From: Colletes latitarsis
Lineage: Eukaryota > Arthropoda > Insecta > Hymenoptera > Colletidae
Reading direction: 5' to 3'
NCBI RefSeq assembly: GCF_051014445.1
Contig: NC_135143.1
Location: 7,316,001 to 7,380,000 of the forward strand
Length of the DNA stretch: 64,000 nt
In this document: in pieces, positions 56,461 to 64,000 of the stretch
Numbering within the stretch: the stretch's first letter is position 1
Layout of the letters: each line of letters starts with the position of its first letter
Program-made: the position numbers and the translations under genes
The notes under the pieces: model-generated
Told to the model about the DNA's origin: nothing
The model's database searches: none
The model's input: the letters and a program-made list of their open reading frames with translations, nothing else

Positions 56461-57475
56461 CATGTCTATTTTTAAATCACTGGTTTATCTGGGTCCATTT
56501 ATTTTATTTCAGGGCTTCGTGTTTCCCGATGTATTATATTTAATTGTTTAACTAATCGCAAATGCAGCCATTTTTAGTTTGTTTCAGCTTACCTACAGGC
56601 CTCCATCATCGTAGGACATCGTGGGACGACAGCGCAAGGACATCGGGAGACTTTATTAAATTTATTTTTAAGGCCGCGATACCAAGTAATTATTAACTTA
56701 GCTTCTCGTTTACTCGGTCTTTCGTTTCTTGCTTCGGTCACTGCTGGTTTGTCGAACGAAACACGTGATCGACCGTGCAGTTGGTCCGAAAGATCTAATC
56801 GCCTTCCCTTGGTAGTTCGATCAAGGAAAAATGGTACTTCGCTGGAAGGTGTCGAGCTTCCGTTTTCTGCGGAAACACATACCTTCCAGCGGAAGTCGTC
56901 CTTGACTCAAGTACTCTTTCTCTGTCAGACAGCCTAAGTCGGGTCCTTCGGGCTCCCGGCGGGTTGCATTGGAGAAATGGAGACCTCGTTTCAGGGATGC
57001 AGCCATCCATTTTCCTATTGAGATCGAGTTAGCAAGGACAGTAGGTTCAATCCCAAAGATCCGCTGTACGGTTCAGCATCGCGTCGCGTATCTCACGATT
57101 TAGCTTCATCCCTCTTTTTAAACAAAATAATTACTTGGTACAACTAAACTAGACGATCGAAGGGACTTTAGTTCCTTCTATCTTCTTAGTTCAGTCATTC
57201 AGATTGCAAAATTGCAAAAGGGAGATCGATGGAACTTCGAGTCCATCTGGGTCTCCACTTACAGTAACCTCCACGTGGTGAGACCTGGGTAATATTGTTT
57301 AGCGTTTAATTAATAATGGTATTACTCTTAGCTAGGTAATGCAATTATTAATTAAAAACTAAATAATATTAGTAAATTGGCTGCGATCCGCCTTGCATAG
57401 GTCATTATGAATATAGAGCTTCTTCGCTAGGTTAGTTTTGATTCTCATTGATTCATCAAAGATTCAAGGATATTG
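56461..57475. other. Mixed-composition sequence, possibly transcribed; holds a strong hairpin
   Basis: Moderately GC-rich from 56,700 to 57,100, otherwise AT-rich. GGTTCAATCCC at 57,051 resembles a tRNA B-box, but no acceptor stem, A-box or anticodon arm could be assembled around it. No domain in the short frames. Confidence 0.35.
56821..56904 (+). ncRNA. Candidate structured RNA: long hairpin
   Basis: ACTTCGCTGGAAGGT (56,836-56,850) pairs with ACCTTCCAGCGGAAGT (56,881-56,896) over 15 base pairs with one bulged base. An outer TCAAGGA/TCCTTGA helix (56,821-27, 56,898-904) and an inner TTCCG/CGGAA helix extend it. The size, about 84 nt, and shape resemble a miRNA precursor or another structured RNA. 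Nothing identifies the family, and either strand could form it. Confidence 0.4.
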
Positions 57476-57480
57476 TCACA

Positions 57481-57809
57481 GACGAGGTACACGACTAGAT
57501 CTTTCACCCAATGTAATTTTTCCGCCCATTTTTATGGGGTCTTGAAACCCCATTACCATTTTCGTGTCACTTGCAACATTACAAACAGATTTATAAATGA
57601 ATTTCAATCCCTGCAGAGTCAACTCACATGTATTTATGCGCACACTATAGCTGTCAGCCCATCAATACTAATTCAGTGAATAGTTTCTCAACTGACCGCC
57701 ATTCATGAGAAGAGGACGCTAAAATCACCTCCGCATTTTCAGATCGCTATGGCAGTCAGATTGGGCCACGAAAGTACATAAGGTGTAAAGTCTATTGGTA
57801 TACCTCGTG
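57481..57809. repeat. Repeat with weak terminal inverted repeats
   Basis: The left part reads GACGAGGTACACGACTAGAT then CTTTCACCC. The right end, reverse complemented, reads CGAGGTATACCAATAGACTT then TACACC, so the ends form an imperfect inverted repeat of about 28 bp. The left 120 bp recurs at 57,826 and partly at 55,170. Probably a non-autonomous element; the target duplication is unclear. Confidence 0.5.
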
Positions 57810-57825
57810 TATGGTGAAAGCACTG

Positions 57826-57945
57826 TGGTTCAGGTAAACAAGTAGACCCTACATCCAATGTATTTTTTAGGCCCATTTTTCTGGGGCTCTAGAACCCCAT
57901 TACCATTTTAGTGTCACTCGCAACGTTACCAACAGATTTAAATTA
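57826..57945 (+). repeat. Second copy of the 57.5-kb repeat, left part
   Basis: GTAAACAAGTAGACCCTACA, CCAATGTATTTTTTAGGCCC, CTAGAACCCCATTACCATTT and AGTGTCACTCGCAACGTTAC align with 57,485-57,600 at about 80%. It lies about 350 bp downstream in direct orientation. Confidence 0.75.
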
Positions 57946-58209
57946 TAATTTAAATTATATAAATTTTAGTATTTTTTAACGGAATGAAAGCTGTACCGTC
58001 CAGAATTGAAAATCAATCATTAATTTCATTGGAGCAACCAAACGATTAAGATTATTTAAACATTTCAAGATTATTAAAATACGTAAGGATGTACCTCATT
58101 GATAAGTACACAGCAAATCCTTTATTTTTTATTTTAAATTATAATACATCAGGCTATTTCGTGATGCTGGTGCACGGTACTAACAGTGTTATACTTGAGG
58201 CATCCTATA

Positions 58210-58697
58210 CGTTGCCACTCTACAAACAAACGTGATCAGTGACTATACGCAACGCTACATCAAAAGTAAACCTGAGGAATATAACCGATCGCAAATCTAA
58301 AAGTAATCAAAACCGGTTCATTGTAATTGCAACGCGATAATATCTTCATTTCTAATGCAATTACTAATGCAATCCGAAATTAGTTCGTATTCGCAACATT
58401 AACCTGAAAAAAAACGCGTAAAATTTGCATCGTTCGCAACTCTAAAGTTATCTATAAAACTAATTATTTGCAAAGATAACTAGACAAGCTACGCGAATAA
58501 TTTGTATTTCGTAACGCTAATAGTAAACCGGTATTTATTCTTATTCGCAATACTACTCTGAAAGCAAACGCAAAAATATTCATCGCTCGTAACGCTAAAA
58601 GTAATCGCGATAAATTTAAATTATACGCTACGCTATTTTTTAAAACAAACACGATCATTTGAATTTCGCAACACTAATGCAAACCACGATCCGCAAA
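58210..58697 (+). repeat. Degenerate array of about 40-bp units
   Basis: Starts such as CGCAACGCTA, CGCAAATCTAAAAGTAAT, CGCAACATTAACCTGAAA, CGCAACTCTAAAG, CGTAACGCTAATAGTAA, CGCAATACTACTCTGAAA, CGTAACGCTAAAAGTAAT, CGCTACGCTA and CGCAACACTAATGCAAA recur at spacings of about 36-45 bp (one or two double). Each is followed by a CG-containing then T-rich half. This implies an old tandem array of roughly a dozen units. Confidence 0.7.
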
Positions 58698-59132
58698 ATA
58701 CTGGTTGCTGATCTGAAAAGCTACAAATACTACAAATACAGGCGAATATAGTGACGCAGTAGGAACATGGAATGACTCTCCATCCTCATCCGAAGATGAA
58801 GATGAACAGCCATTTGTTGCAGCCCACTCTTGAGACAATTTGTCAGGGCCTCTTCGACTTCCGAGAGTCTCTTCATTTTTCGGCGGTCCTGCCAAAGCCT
58901 GAAACTTAAACCTACGCTCGAGATTCCATGCAATACACAGTCCTCCAATGATTCTAGGAATCGTTATCGGAACAGGTGTGGAGAAACTCGAGCGGGACGA
59001 GCGTTTCGGGGATCCTACCGCGGACGAACGCGACCGCGAAGAGCGACTGTAAAGCCGCGCGATTCCAGGAATCGAAAGTAAAACCAAAACAAACGGTACA
59101 ATCCGTTTGGATCGGCTAACGTTTCGACTCCT
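58674..59132 (-). CDS. Unidentified open frame, possible exon
   Basis: An open minus-strand frame of about 150 codons with no ATG at its start. Upstream on the same strand are AG dinucleotides in CTGTACAG and GCCTGTAG contexts, so it could be an exon or simply GC-rich open DNA. Its N-terminal part is basic and serine-rich (YSRSSRSRSSAVGSPKRSS), and later there is an acidic serine run (GCSSSSSDEDGESF). An internal acceptor-like TTTAAGTTTCAG precedes ALAGPPKNEETLGSRRG. I recognise no family. It follows the degenerate 40-bp array, and its last codons overlap the array edge, which weakens the case. Confidence 0.3.
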   Translation of the reverse strand, partial: RSRNVSRSKRIVPFVLVLLSIPGIARLYSRSSRSRSSAVGSPKRSSRSSFSTPVPITIPRIIGGLCIAWNLERRFKFQALAGPPKNEETLGSRRGPDKLSQEWAATNGCSSSSSDEDGESFHVPTASLYSPVFVVFVAFQISNQYFADRGLH

Positions 59133-59135
59133 CAA

Positions 59136-60554
59136 ATCGAACTACAGGCACAGAACCTGTACAGTCCTGCCCTGACTCTACCTACTTACATCTAACACAC
59201 ATACCAGAAAGCAAGTTACCTACCTACCTAACCCTATATTTAAAAAATTGCAAAACTCATTCTTGCAAACATACGCTCCACGGTTCTCACGCATAATGTC
59301 CGGGCGCAAAAGCCTACACTAGAGAGGACGCCCCGGGGTTCCTCCGACACCCGAACATTCCACACAACTTTCATACTCTAAGGTACGTACCAAATCCTGA
59401 AATCAACTGACAAAGGCTAGTGATCATTGCGTATCGTTATTATATGTATATATATTACGTTATTTTAATGTAATCGAATCATTTATAAAGTATGTTATTG
59501 CACGAATGAAATAGATTATTATATTAGTATATAAATGATCGTGATCGAATTTCTTCAGTTTACTGCTCAAGATCAAGAAGTTAATCGTCATTTATATTTC
59601 ATTGAATATTTTGTACTATGATGTACGTTATATGCAACAAATATGTACGAGATCACATAAAATTATCTTTGTAAATTATAATGAATTTTTTAAACGACGT
59701 AATTCCACAGCCTAACCACAAACACACACATGTGGTAATTACGTCGTGCACGATACACTAGTGCAATGTTAGTCGCATATTTATATTATTAGATATTTTT
59801 ATAAACTAAGTCATCGTGCCCATTGCTTTCACTCACGCAAGTAGCACCTGGGCACTTGGGTGAGATTAGGCAATGAACACGGAAAGGTATCCTGAAAATC
59901 CTGAACTAGAAAAATGGTTATAGTAAATACTAGCGTATGACGAAATAATAGTCGTTTATTCTTTTTACTGGACTTTCTATTTGTAATAAATAAAGAGCAA
60001 AAGTTTAATATACATTAATAATGAAAGATATCATTAGTAAAGGAAATTATTCCTATTAAAATTGAATTATTTGAGACTTTAATCAAGACTTTGCAATAAA
60101 ATAATTTACTTTCAAGACTTAAGGAAAAATTATTGAAGCAAAGTGTTTAAAACATTTAACATTCGAGCAATTCTGTCGTCAAAGCGTACTTTTGTAAGGA
60201 TGGAAATAGTACATAATGCATGTTTCTTTGACTCAAGAATTTACCCATCGCGAAATGTCTTTTTGTACATAAATAGAAACATCAAATTTTTCAATACGTA
60301 ATACTTTGGTATCTTCCATACGAAGCCATCGAGTTACATTTGAATGTGAAACATGAACAATTTAAAAAACAATCAGTATTCAACATTAATAATCATCATT
60401 TAATATATGATGTAATTACAACTCAAAGAATTTCCATATTCAATTTATAATATATTATAACCATTAGCTACTCTGTTATGTTCTCATGTCATATTACAAA
60501 TCGCAGAGGACAAAAAGACCCTAGCCTGAACTACAGAATAAAACAATGTACATA
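59136..60554. other. Mostly AT-rich sequence, no gene seen
   Basis: 59,140-59,400 has mixed composition with repeated CTACCTACC-type words (59,160-59,235); on the minus strand these give GTAGGTAGGTAAC and GATGTAAGTAGG, donor-like sequences. The rest is AT-rich. A 16-bp hairpin at 59,694-59,747 is listed separately. Confidence 0.35.
59694..59747. other. Inverted repeat, 16-bp arms
   Basis: ACGACGTAATTCCACA (59,694-59,709) and TGTGGTAATTACGTCGT (59,731-59,747) are reverse complements except for one extra T. The 21-base loop is CA-rich. It could be a hairpin RNA or a footprint of a small element. No protein-binding identity is claimed. Confidence 0.7.
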
Positions 60555-60712
60555 TGTATGTTCCTACGCACGGGTACAAAAAATACCCGCGATCACTATA
60601 TTCGCCAAAAATACTACGTATACAACCGGTCACCCGTGTTGATTCGGACCTTTCGTCCTACAACATGATTAGGGACCAGAGGAAACAAAATAGCATGCGA
60701 CTCACCAATTGT
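60555..60712 (-). repeat. 158-bp perfect inverted repeat, left arm
   Basis: Base by base, this is the exact reverse complement of 63,843-64,000. On the minus strand it begins with the last six or seven bases of candidate exon C' and a GTGAGT donor, then runs through TTTTGTTTCCTCTGGTCC and AACACGGGTGACCGG to a small hairpin CGGGTA-TTTTTTG-TACCCG. The outer limit is not known, because the partner runs off the window. Confidence 0.97.
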
Positions 60713-60835
60713 TGACTAAAATAACGTAATATGTACCTCTGCGATGATGTCGATGATGCTACCCAGTAAAATATATCAGCGAAGTCATCTGCATGGTCCT
60801 GCTGGTTTCCAGGATGGAAGGACAAGATCCACAGT
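60706..60835 (-). other. Candidate exon C' of minus-strand unit
   Basis: On the minus strand an acceptor reading TTGTACATTACAG (CAG at 60,836-38) precedes 130 bases that end in ACAATTG and a consensus GTGAGT donor (60,700-60,705). The exon contains GCAGATGACTTCGCTGAT, also found in exon C of the plus-strand unit, and both exons end in ACAATTG/GTGAGT. Apart from these parts the exons are diverged. No long shared reading frame was found, so it may be non-coding. Confidence 0.45.
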
Positions 60836-61026
60836 CTGTAATGTACAAGAAAACAATTATAGTCTAACGTACAAATTATAGATAGTTCATAATTTTATAT
60901 AAAACACTCAACGTTCGAAACTATTCACAGGTTTTTTGATAATTTAGAAAATTTGAAACAAATAGCAAAATTTGAATATATCATTTTGTTCTAAACGCGC
61001 AAAGAATAACGTAGGATGATACTTAC

Positions 61027-61383
61027 ATTTTTTACTCGTGGGCTTTCGCCCAATACATACTTCTCTTCAGTGATGTACTGACTCTAACACCGGCAACGAG
61101 TAATCTTAATGTTTAAAGAGAAATGGAAAGAGAAATATTAAACTAACGCGACCGAAAATCAAGTTCGACGAACAAGTGATTCTACTGTCGCGATTTGTAA
61201 AACAAAGAGAGCCCCGATGCTCTGGACAAAATTTACGACTGAGCAATATAAACTGACTCAACCATCGTGTCTAAAATATAAACGAAACTCTACTTGAAGC
61301 TACTGCGCTTCGAAAAACAATAAATTATACTACGAAACAACCACTGATTCTACTGACCGCTTTGCACGCGATCATCAAAATTT
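61027..61383 (-). other. Candidate exon B' of minus-strand unit
   Basis: The 3' end on the minus strand reads GCGAAAGCCCACGAGTAAAA, AAT and then GTAAGTATC, parallel to GCGAAAAAGAG...GAAAAAT/GTAAGTATC at the end of exon B on the plus strand. The proposed acceptor is a polypyrimidine run ending TTTTTTTCAG at 61,384-86; a closer acceptor could be used instead. No open frame spans it. Confidence 0.35.
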
Positions 61384-61970
61384 CTGAAAAAAAACTGATG
61401 TTAGAAATAAGAAACAATTGAGTAATGACATAGACCTGTCTATTTATCGATTTGATACCAAATTTTAATGCTAAATCGATAAAGAGACACAAATATGTAA
61501 AAATATATATGGATTCATACTAACTTGATATAACAAAGTAGATTCTGCCAATATTCGATTCTAAATTTCTTCGATTCGAGATTTCCACGCAATATGGCAT
61601 CTACAGCATCTATAGCAGTCTACAACAGTAATAAAACAGATATTACGATCAAATGCATTAAAATCACAGTATCTGTATGCTAATTACGCGTCAACTGAAC
61701 CCGAAATATGGTCTATGTGTTGATAATTTCGTTTATAGATATCACAATTGATGACGATTACATACATATGTATGGAAGGACACGTGCGAAACACACTAAA
61801 AATTTTTCGCGATTCCGGCTGACTTTACAGTAGAAACGCGTTAATATTAAACGAAAACACCATCAGAGAATAACGGGGAGCACTACGAGCGATTCGGAAC
61901 ATTCAGATTACAATAAATAAAGTGGACATATCTAATTAGACGCGAAGGCTGTCAACGCACTTCATCTCAC

Positions 61971-62114
61971 CAGTTTCCAAACAACGAATGACGAACGCAA
62001 AGAACATGAGACGTTAACGGCTGGCTGGAGGGTGGGGTTAGGTAGTCACGTAGTCTCGTCGCGATTCTCGATGTGTATCTTCGAAGGAAAGGTTATACGT
62101 CATATCTCGAATAA
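61971..62114 (-). other. Candidate exon A' of minus-strand unit
   Basis: The acceptor TTTATTTATTTTCAG (CAG at 62,115-17) and the 75 bp upstream match those of exon A (63,126) almost base for base. The exon begins TTATTCGAGATATGACG against TTCTTCGAGATATAAGG and continues with ACACATCGAGA in both. A donor CTG/GTGAGA occurs at 61,970. Similarity continues past it to CGCGTCTAATTAG, where exon A has GTATGC but this copy has ATATGT, so the donor position may have shifted. Coding status unknown. Confidence 0.45.
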
Positions 62115-62117
62115 CTG

Positions 62118-63125
62118 AAAATAAATAAAGTAAATACATGAAGTAAATAAAATTAATACAAAGAGATATCACACGAACAATTAATTAATGATTTATGATA
62201 AATATCGATATATTGTACTATTTATAGGGAACTCGATTGATCGAAATATGTACTTATTAATATGTAAATATATTAATTTTTAATTGAAATTTTAATAGAT
62301 GCTTTTCATATAAATTGTGTGAATGCAACAACAAAAGGCAAATAATATGTATAGAATATACAAAAATATTAATTTTTTACGATGTTTTTCTTTTGCGTCA
62401 TAGGACTCCCACTAAATACTGTTCCTGTCTGTTACTCGTCTGTACCTATTTCTTGTGTATTCCATAATATTCTTTAAAAATAATTTTATTCTTACCATTG
62501 TTAGCATTCCTAAGCCAAGGACAATGGTACGATACGTTTCTTATCTTTTGAAAGCTCGGTCAGGCTGTGTTTATATTCTCGGATGCCGGCCTCTCGACCT
62601 CACCTTGGAAATGGGCTCATAAATTCCTGGTCTGCGTGACACAAACACTGTTGATTTATGCGTCTACACTATGCATTGTCTGTGCCCTTAATCCGTGTGT
62701 TACGAAAAAATATCGCGTTCGGCGTCTACGTCACACTTCGTTTATGCCTGTAGAAGACTTCTTACCAAAACTGAGTCAAATTCAATGTTATCCACACCGC
62801 GTCAAAGAAGGTTGGTAATCTAGTGAGAATTAAAACAAATATCTTGAGAAAATTTAGTAGAAACAAAAGAAACTTTTATATGAAAAACTGATTAAAATTT
62901 AGATTGAAAGTTAATACTTATACATTATTGGATTAGAATTAATATATTTTAATTGATCTAGTTATATATGCAACCAATAACAGATCGATATTAGATGAGC
63001 CAATGACAACTTCTCATTGTGACGTCACAGTAATATAAAGAATATAAATCAGTAATTAATTGTTTGTTTGATATCTTTTTATATTAATTTTATTTACTTC
63101 GTGTATTTATTTTATTTATTTTCAG
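62118..63125. other. Centre of divergent inverted pair
   Basis: The outer roughly 75-90 bp on each side (62,118-62,200 and 63,038-63,125) are homologous in inverted orientation, including AAATCA.TAATTAATTGTT and GTATTAATTTTATTTAC. The middle (62,200-63,035) is unique and has a GC-richer part at 62,540-62,820 with an 83-codon plus frame lacking a domain. If the two units are transcribed, this is where a bidirectional promoter or earlier exons would lie. Confidence 0.45.
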
Positions 63126-63305
63126 TTCTTCGAGATATAAGGTTTAACTTTTCTTTCCAAGGTACACATCGAGAGTCGAGACGGACTATGTGACTCCTTC
63201 GCCCCACTCCCCGCTCCTCGCGCGGGAGACGTATCCGATCCTGTTCGTCATTCTTCGTCAGGAAAGTGGTGTGATAAGTGCGTTGACAGCTTCGCGTCTA
63301 ATTAG
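63126..63305 (+). other. Candidate exon A of plus-strand unit
   Basis: The acceptor TTTATTTATTTTCAG is followed by TTCTTCGAGATATAAGG and the donor CTAATTAG/GTATGC at 63,306. About 70% identical to exon A' over its length, ending in the shared GTGCGTTGACAGC..TTCGCGTCTAATTAG (shown in parts). An open frame exists downstream of 63,190 but crosses the donor, so coding is unproven. Confidence 0.5.
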
Positions 63306-63418
63306 GTATGCATTTTTTATTTTTAACTGTTTCTGTTCTCTTAGTCATTCTCCATCGATGCATTTATACAATATTAATAAGTGTCTGTTAACAAATTTAT
63401 ATTTTATTTCTGCTACAG

Positions 63419-63563
63419 CCCGTAATTACAATTCAAACACATGAGACGCTCAACTACGGTCAATCTACGGTCACGCAATAGATGCGACGCTAGAATGCTT
63501 TGAGAGTTTGAACACATTTCGACAGGAAACCTGTATCAATGCGAAAAAGAGTATTTGAAAAAT
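63419..63563 (+). other. Candidate exon B of plus-strand unit
   Basis: The acceptor TTATTTCTGCTACAG precedes CCCGTAATTACAATTC. The exon ends GAAAAAT with the consensus donor GTAAGTATC at 63,564. It includes two near copies of CTACGGTCA (63,454-63,475). The introns on either side would be 113 and 127 bp, normal for insects. Confidence 0.5.
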
Positions 63564-63690
63564 GTAAGTATCTTTCGTATTTTGTTCTGAGTACGCTTAA
63601 AAAACATTGTTTGATTCAAATATTCCTACGTCAAGTTTTCAAATACAGTAGCAACCTTTTCGTTAAAACATTTACTCTTTCATTCTACAG

Positions 63691-63849
63691 GATCCTGACA
63701 TCTCATCATCGTACTTGTGGGTCCAGAGAAACTCGACGATGATCTCGCTGCTGACAATGATGTTGACTTCGTTGCTGACTTCGTTGATGACTTCGCTGAT
63801 GACTCCTACCAGTTAACATCGTCGTCCAGGTGCTTGCATTCTACAATTG
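63691..63849 (+). other. Candidate exon C of plus-strand unit
   Basis: The acceptor TTTCATTCTACAG precedes GATCCTGACATC. It ends TTCTACAATTG with the donor GTGAGT at 63,850. The exon contains short tandem units of the type GTTGMTGACTTC (63,757-63,810), which in one frame would encode an Asp-rich stretch DNDVDFVADFVDDFADDS. If translated it is an acidic low-complexity segment; the frame continues through the donor and so does not prove splicing or coding. Confidence 0.5.
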
Positions 63850-64000
63850 GTGAGTCGCATGCTATTTTGTTTCCTCTGGTCCCTAATCATGTTGTAGGAC
63901 GAAAGGTCCGAATCAACACGGGTGACCGGTTGTATACGTAGTATTTTTGGCGAATATAGTGATCGCGGGTATTTTTTGTACCCGTGCGTAGGAACATACA
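63843..64000 (+). repeat. 158-bp perfect inverted repeat, right arm (continues past window)
   Basis: Exact reverse complement of 60,555-60,712, starting seven bases before the exon C donor and running to the last base of the window. The arm may be much longer. The adjacent exons are diverged (exon A against A' about 70%), so this identity is out of step with the rest of the duplication. Confidence 0.97.

Noticed and set aside
57051..57061. tRNA B-box-like GGTTCAATCCC
   Set aside because: No A-box at the right distance and no acceptor or anticodon stem can be formed, so neither a tRNA nor a tRNA-derived SINE is supported.
60555..64000. Identification of the inverted pair with a named sex-determination or lncRNA locus
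   Set aside because: No coding neighbour or diagnostic sequence supports any particular name; left unnamed.
1..64000. CRISPR arrays, bacterial operons, ribosome binding sites, rRNA
   Set aside because: No regularly spaced identical repeats with unique spacers, and no prokaryotic gene organisation; composition and elements are those of an insect nuclear genome.

Overview
This window looks like insect nuclear DNA, most likely from a hymenopteran (bee, wasp or ant). The grounds are an AT-rich background broken by CpG-rich islands of 0.5-0.9 kb, old mariner, Tc1/Tc3-like, piggyBac-like (TTAA), hAT and I-clade retroelement relics, and no operon-like gene packing. The organism is an inference, and no species is claimed. 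I found no intact, recognisable protein-coding host gene. Almost all long open frames lie in GC-rich islands, where stop codons are rare, or are shadows inside repeats.

Layout. 1-31 kb: unique AT-rich DNA with GC islands near 3.9, 7.7, 13.0, 16.4, 19.0, 20.8, 25.2, 27.3 and 30.3 kb. Between them lie small terminal-inverted-repeat (TIR) elements (6.3, 6.9, 11.8, 15.2, 25.8 kb), three mariner relics (14.9, 20.0, 21.5 kb), an I-clade LINE 3' end nested in a TTAA element (15.2-16.2 kb), and a 2.5-kb element with about 420-bp inverted arms around a decayed Tc3-like transposase (22.3-24.8 kb). 31-55 kb: a nested TTAA element (31.2-33.4 kb), a 540-bp inverted repeat with a 3.1-kb spacer (38.6 and 42.3 kb), a Tc3-like relic (47.3-48.3 kb), a 390-bp tandem duplication (49.8-50.5 kb), and most copies of a modular TA-flanked repeat family beginning CAGGGTGTTCGG. 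That family has copies at 17.1, 27.7, 32.3, 46.3, 51.7 and 52.9 kb plus a fragment at 55.2 kb.

55-60 kb is different in character. It has a 10-bp tandem array running into three copies of a 198-bp tandem repeat, a strong hairpin at 56.8 kb, a degenerate array of about 40-bp units at 58.2-58.7 kb, and an unidentified open frame at 58.7-59.1 kb. 60.5-64.0 kb holds the most interesting structure: two divergently oriented, diverged copies of a multi-exon-like unit, with conserved acceptors and donors on each strand. They carry a 158-bp segment that is 100% identical in inverted orientation, beginning at the last bases of a candidate exon and running off the window end.

How the parts work together: the transposon relics are dead and do not form a pathway. 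Shared termini suggest that several non-autonomous families used the same TA-targeting or TTAA-targeting transposases. The GC islands are the best candidates for regulatory DNA, and the right-hand 55-64 kb block is the best candidate for transcribed, possibly long non-coding, host loci.
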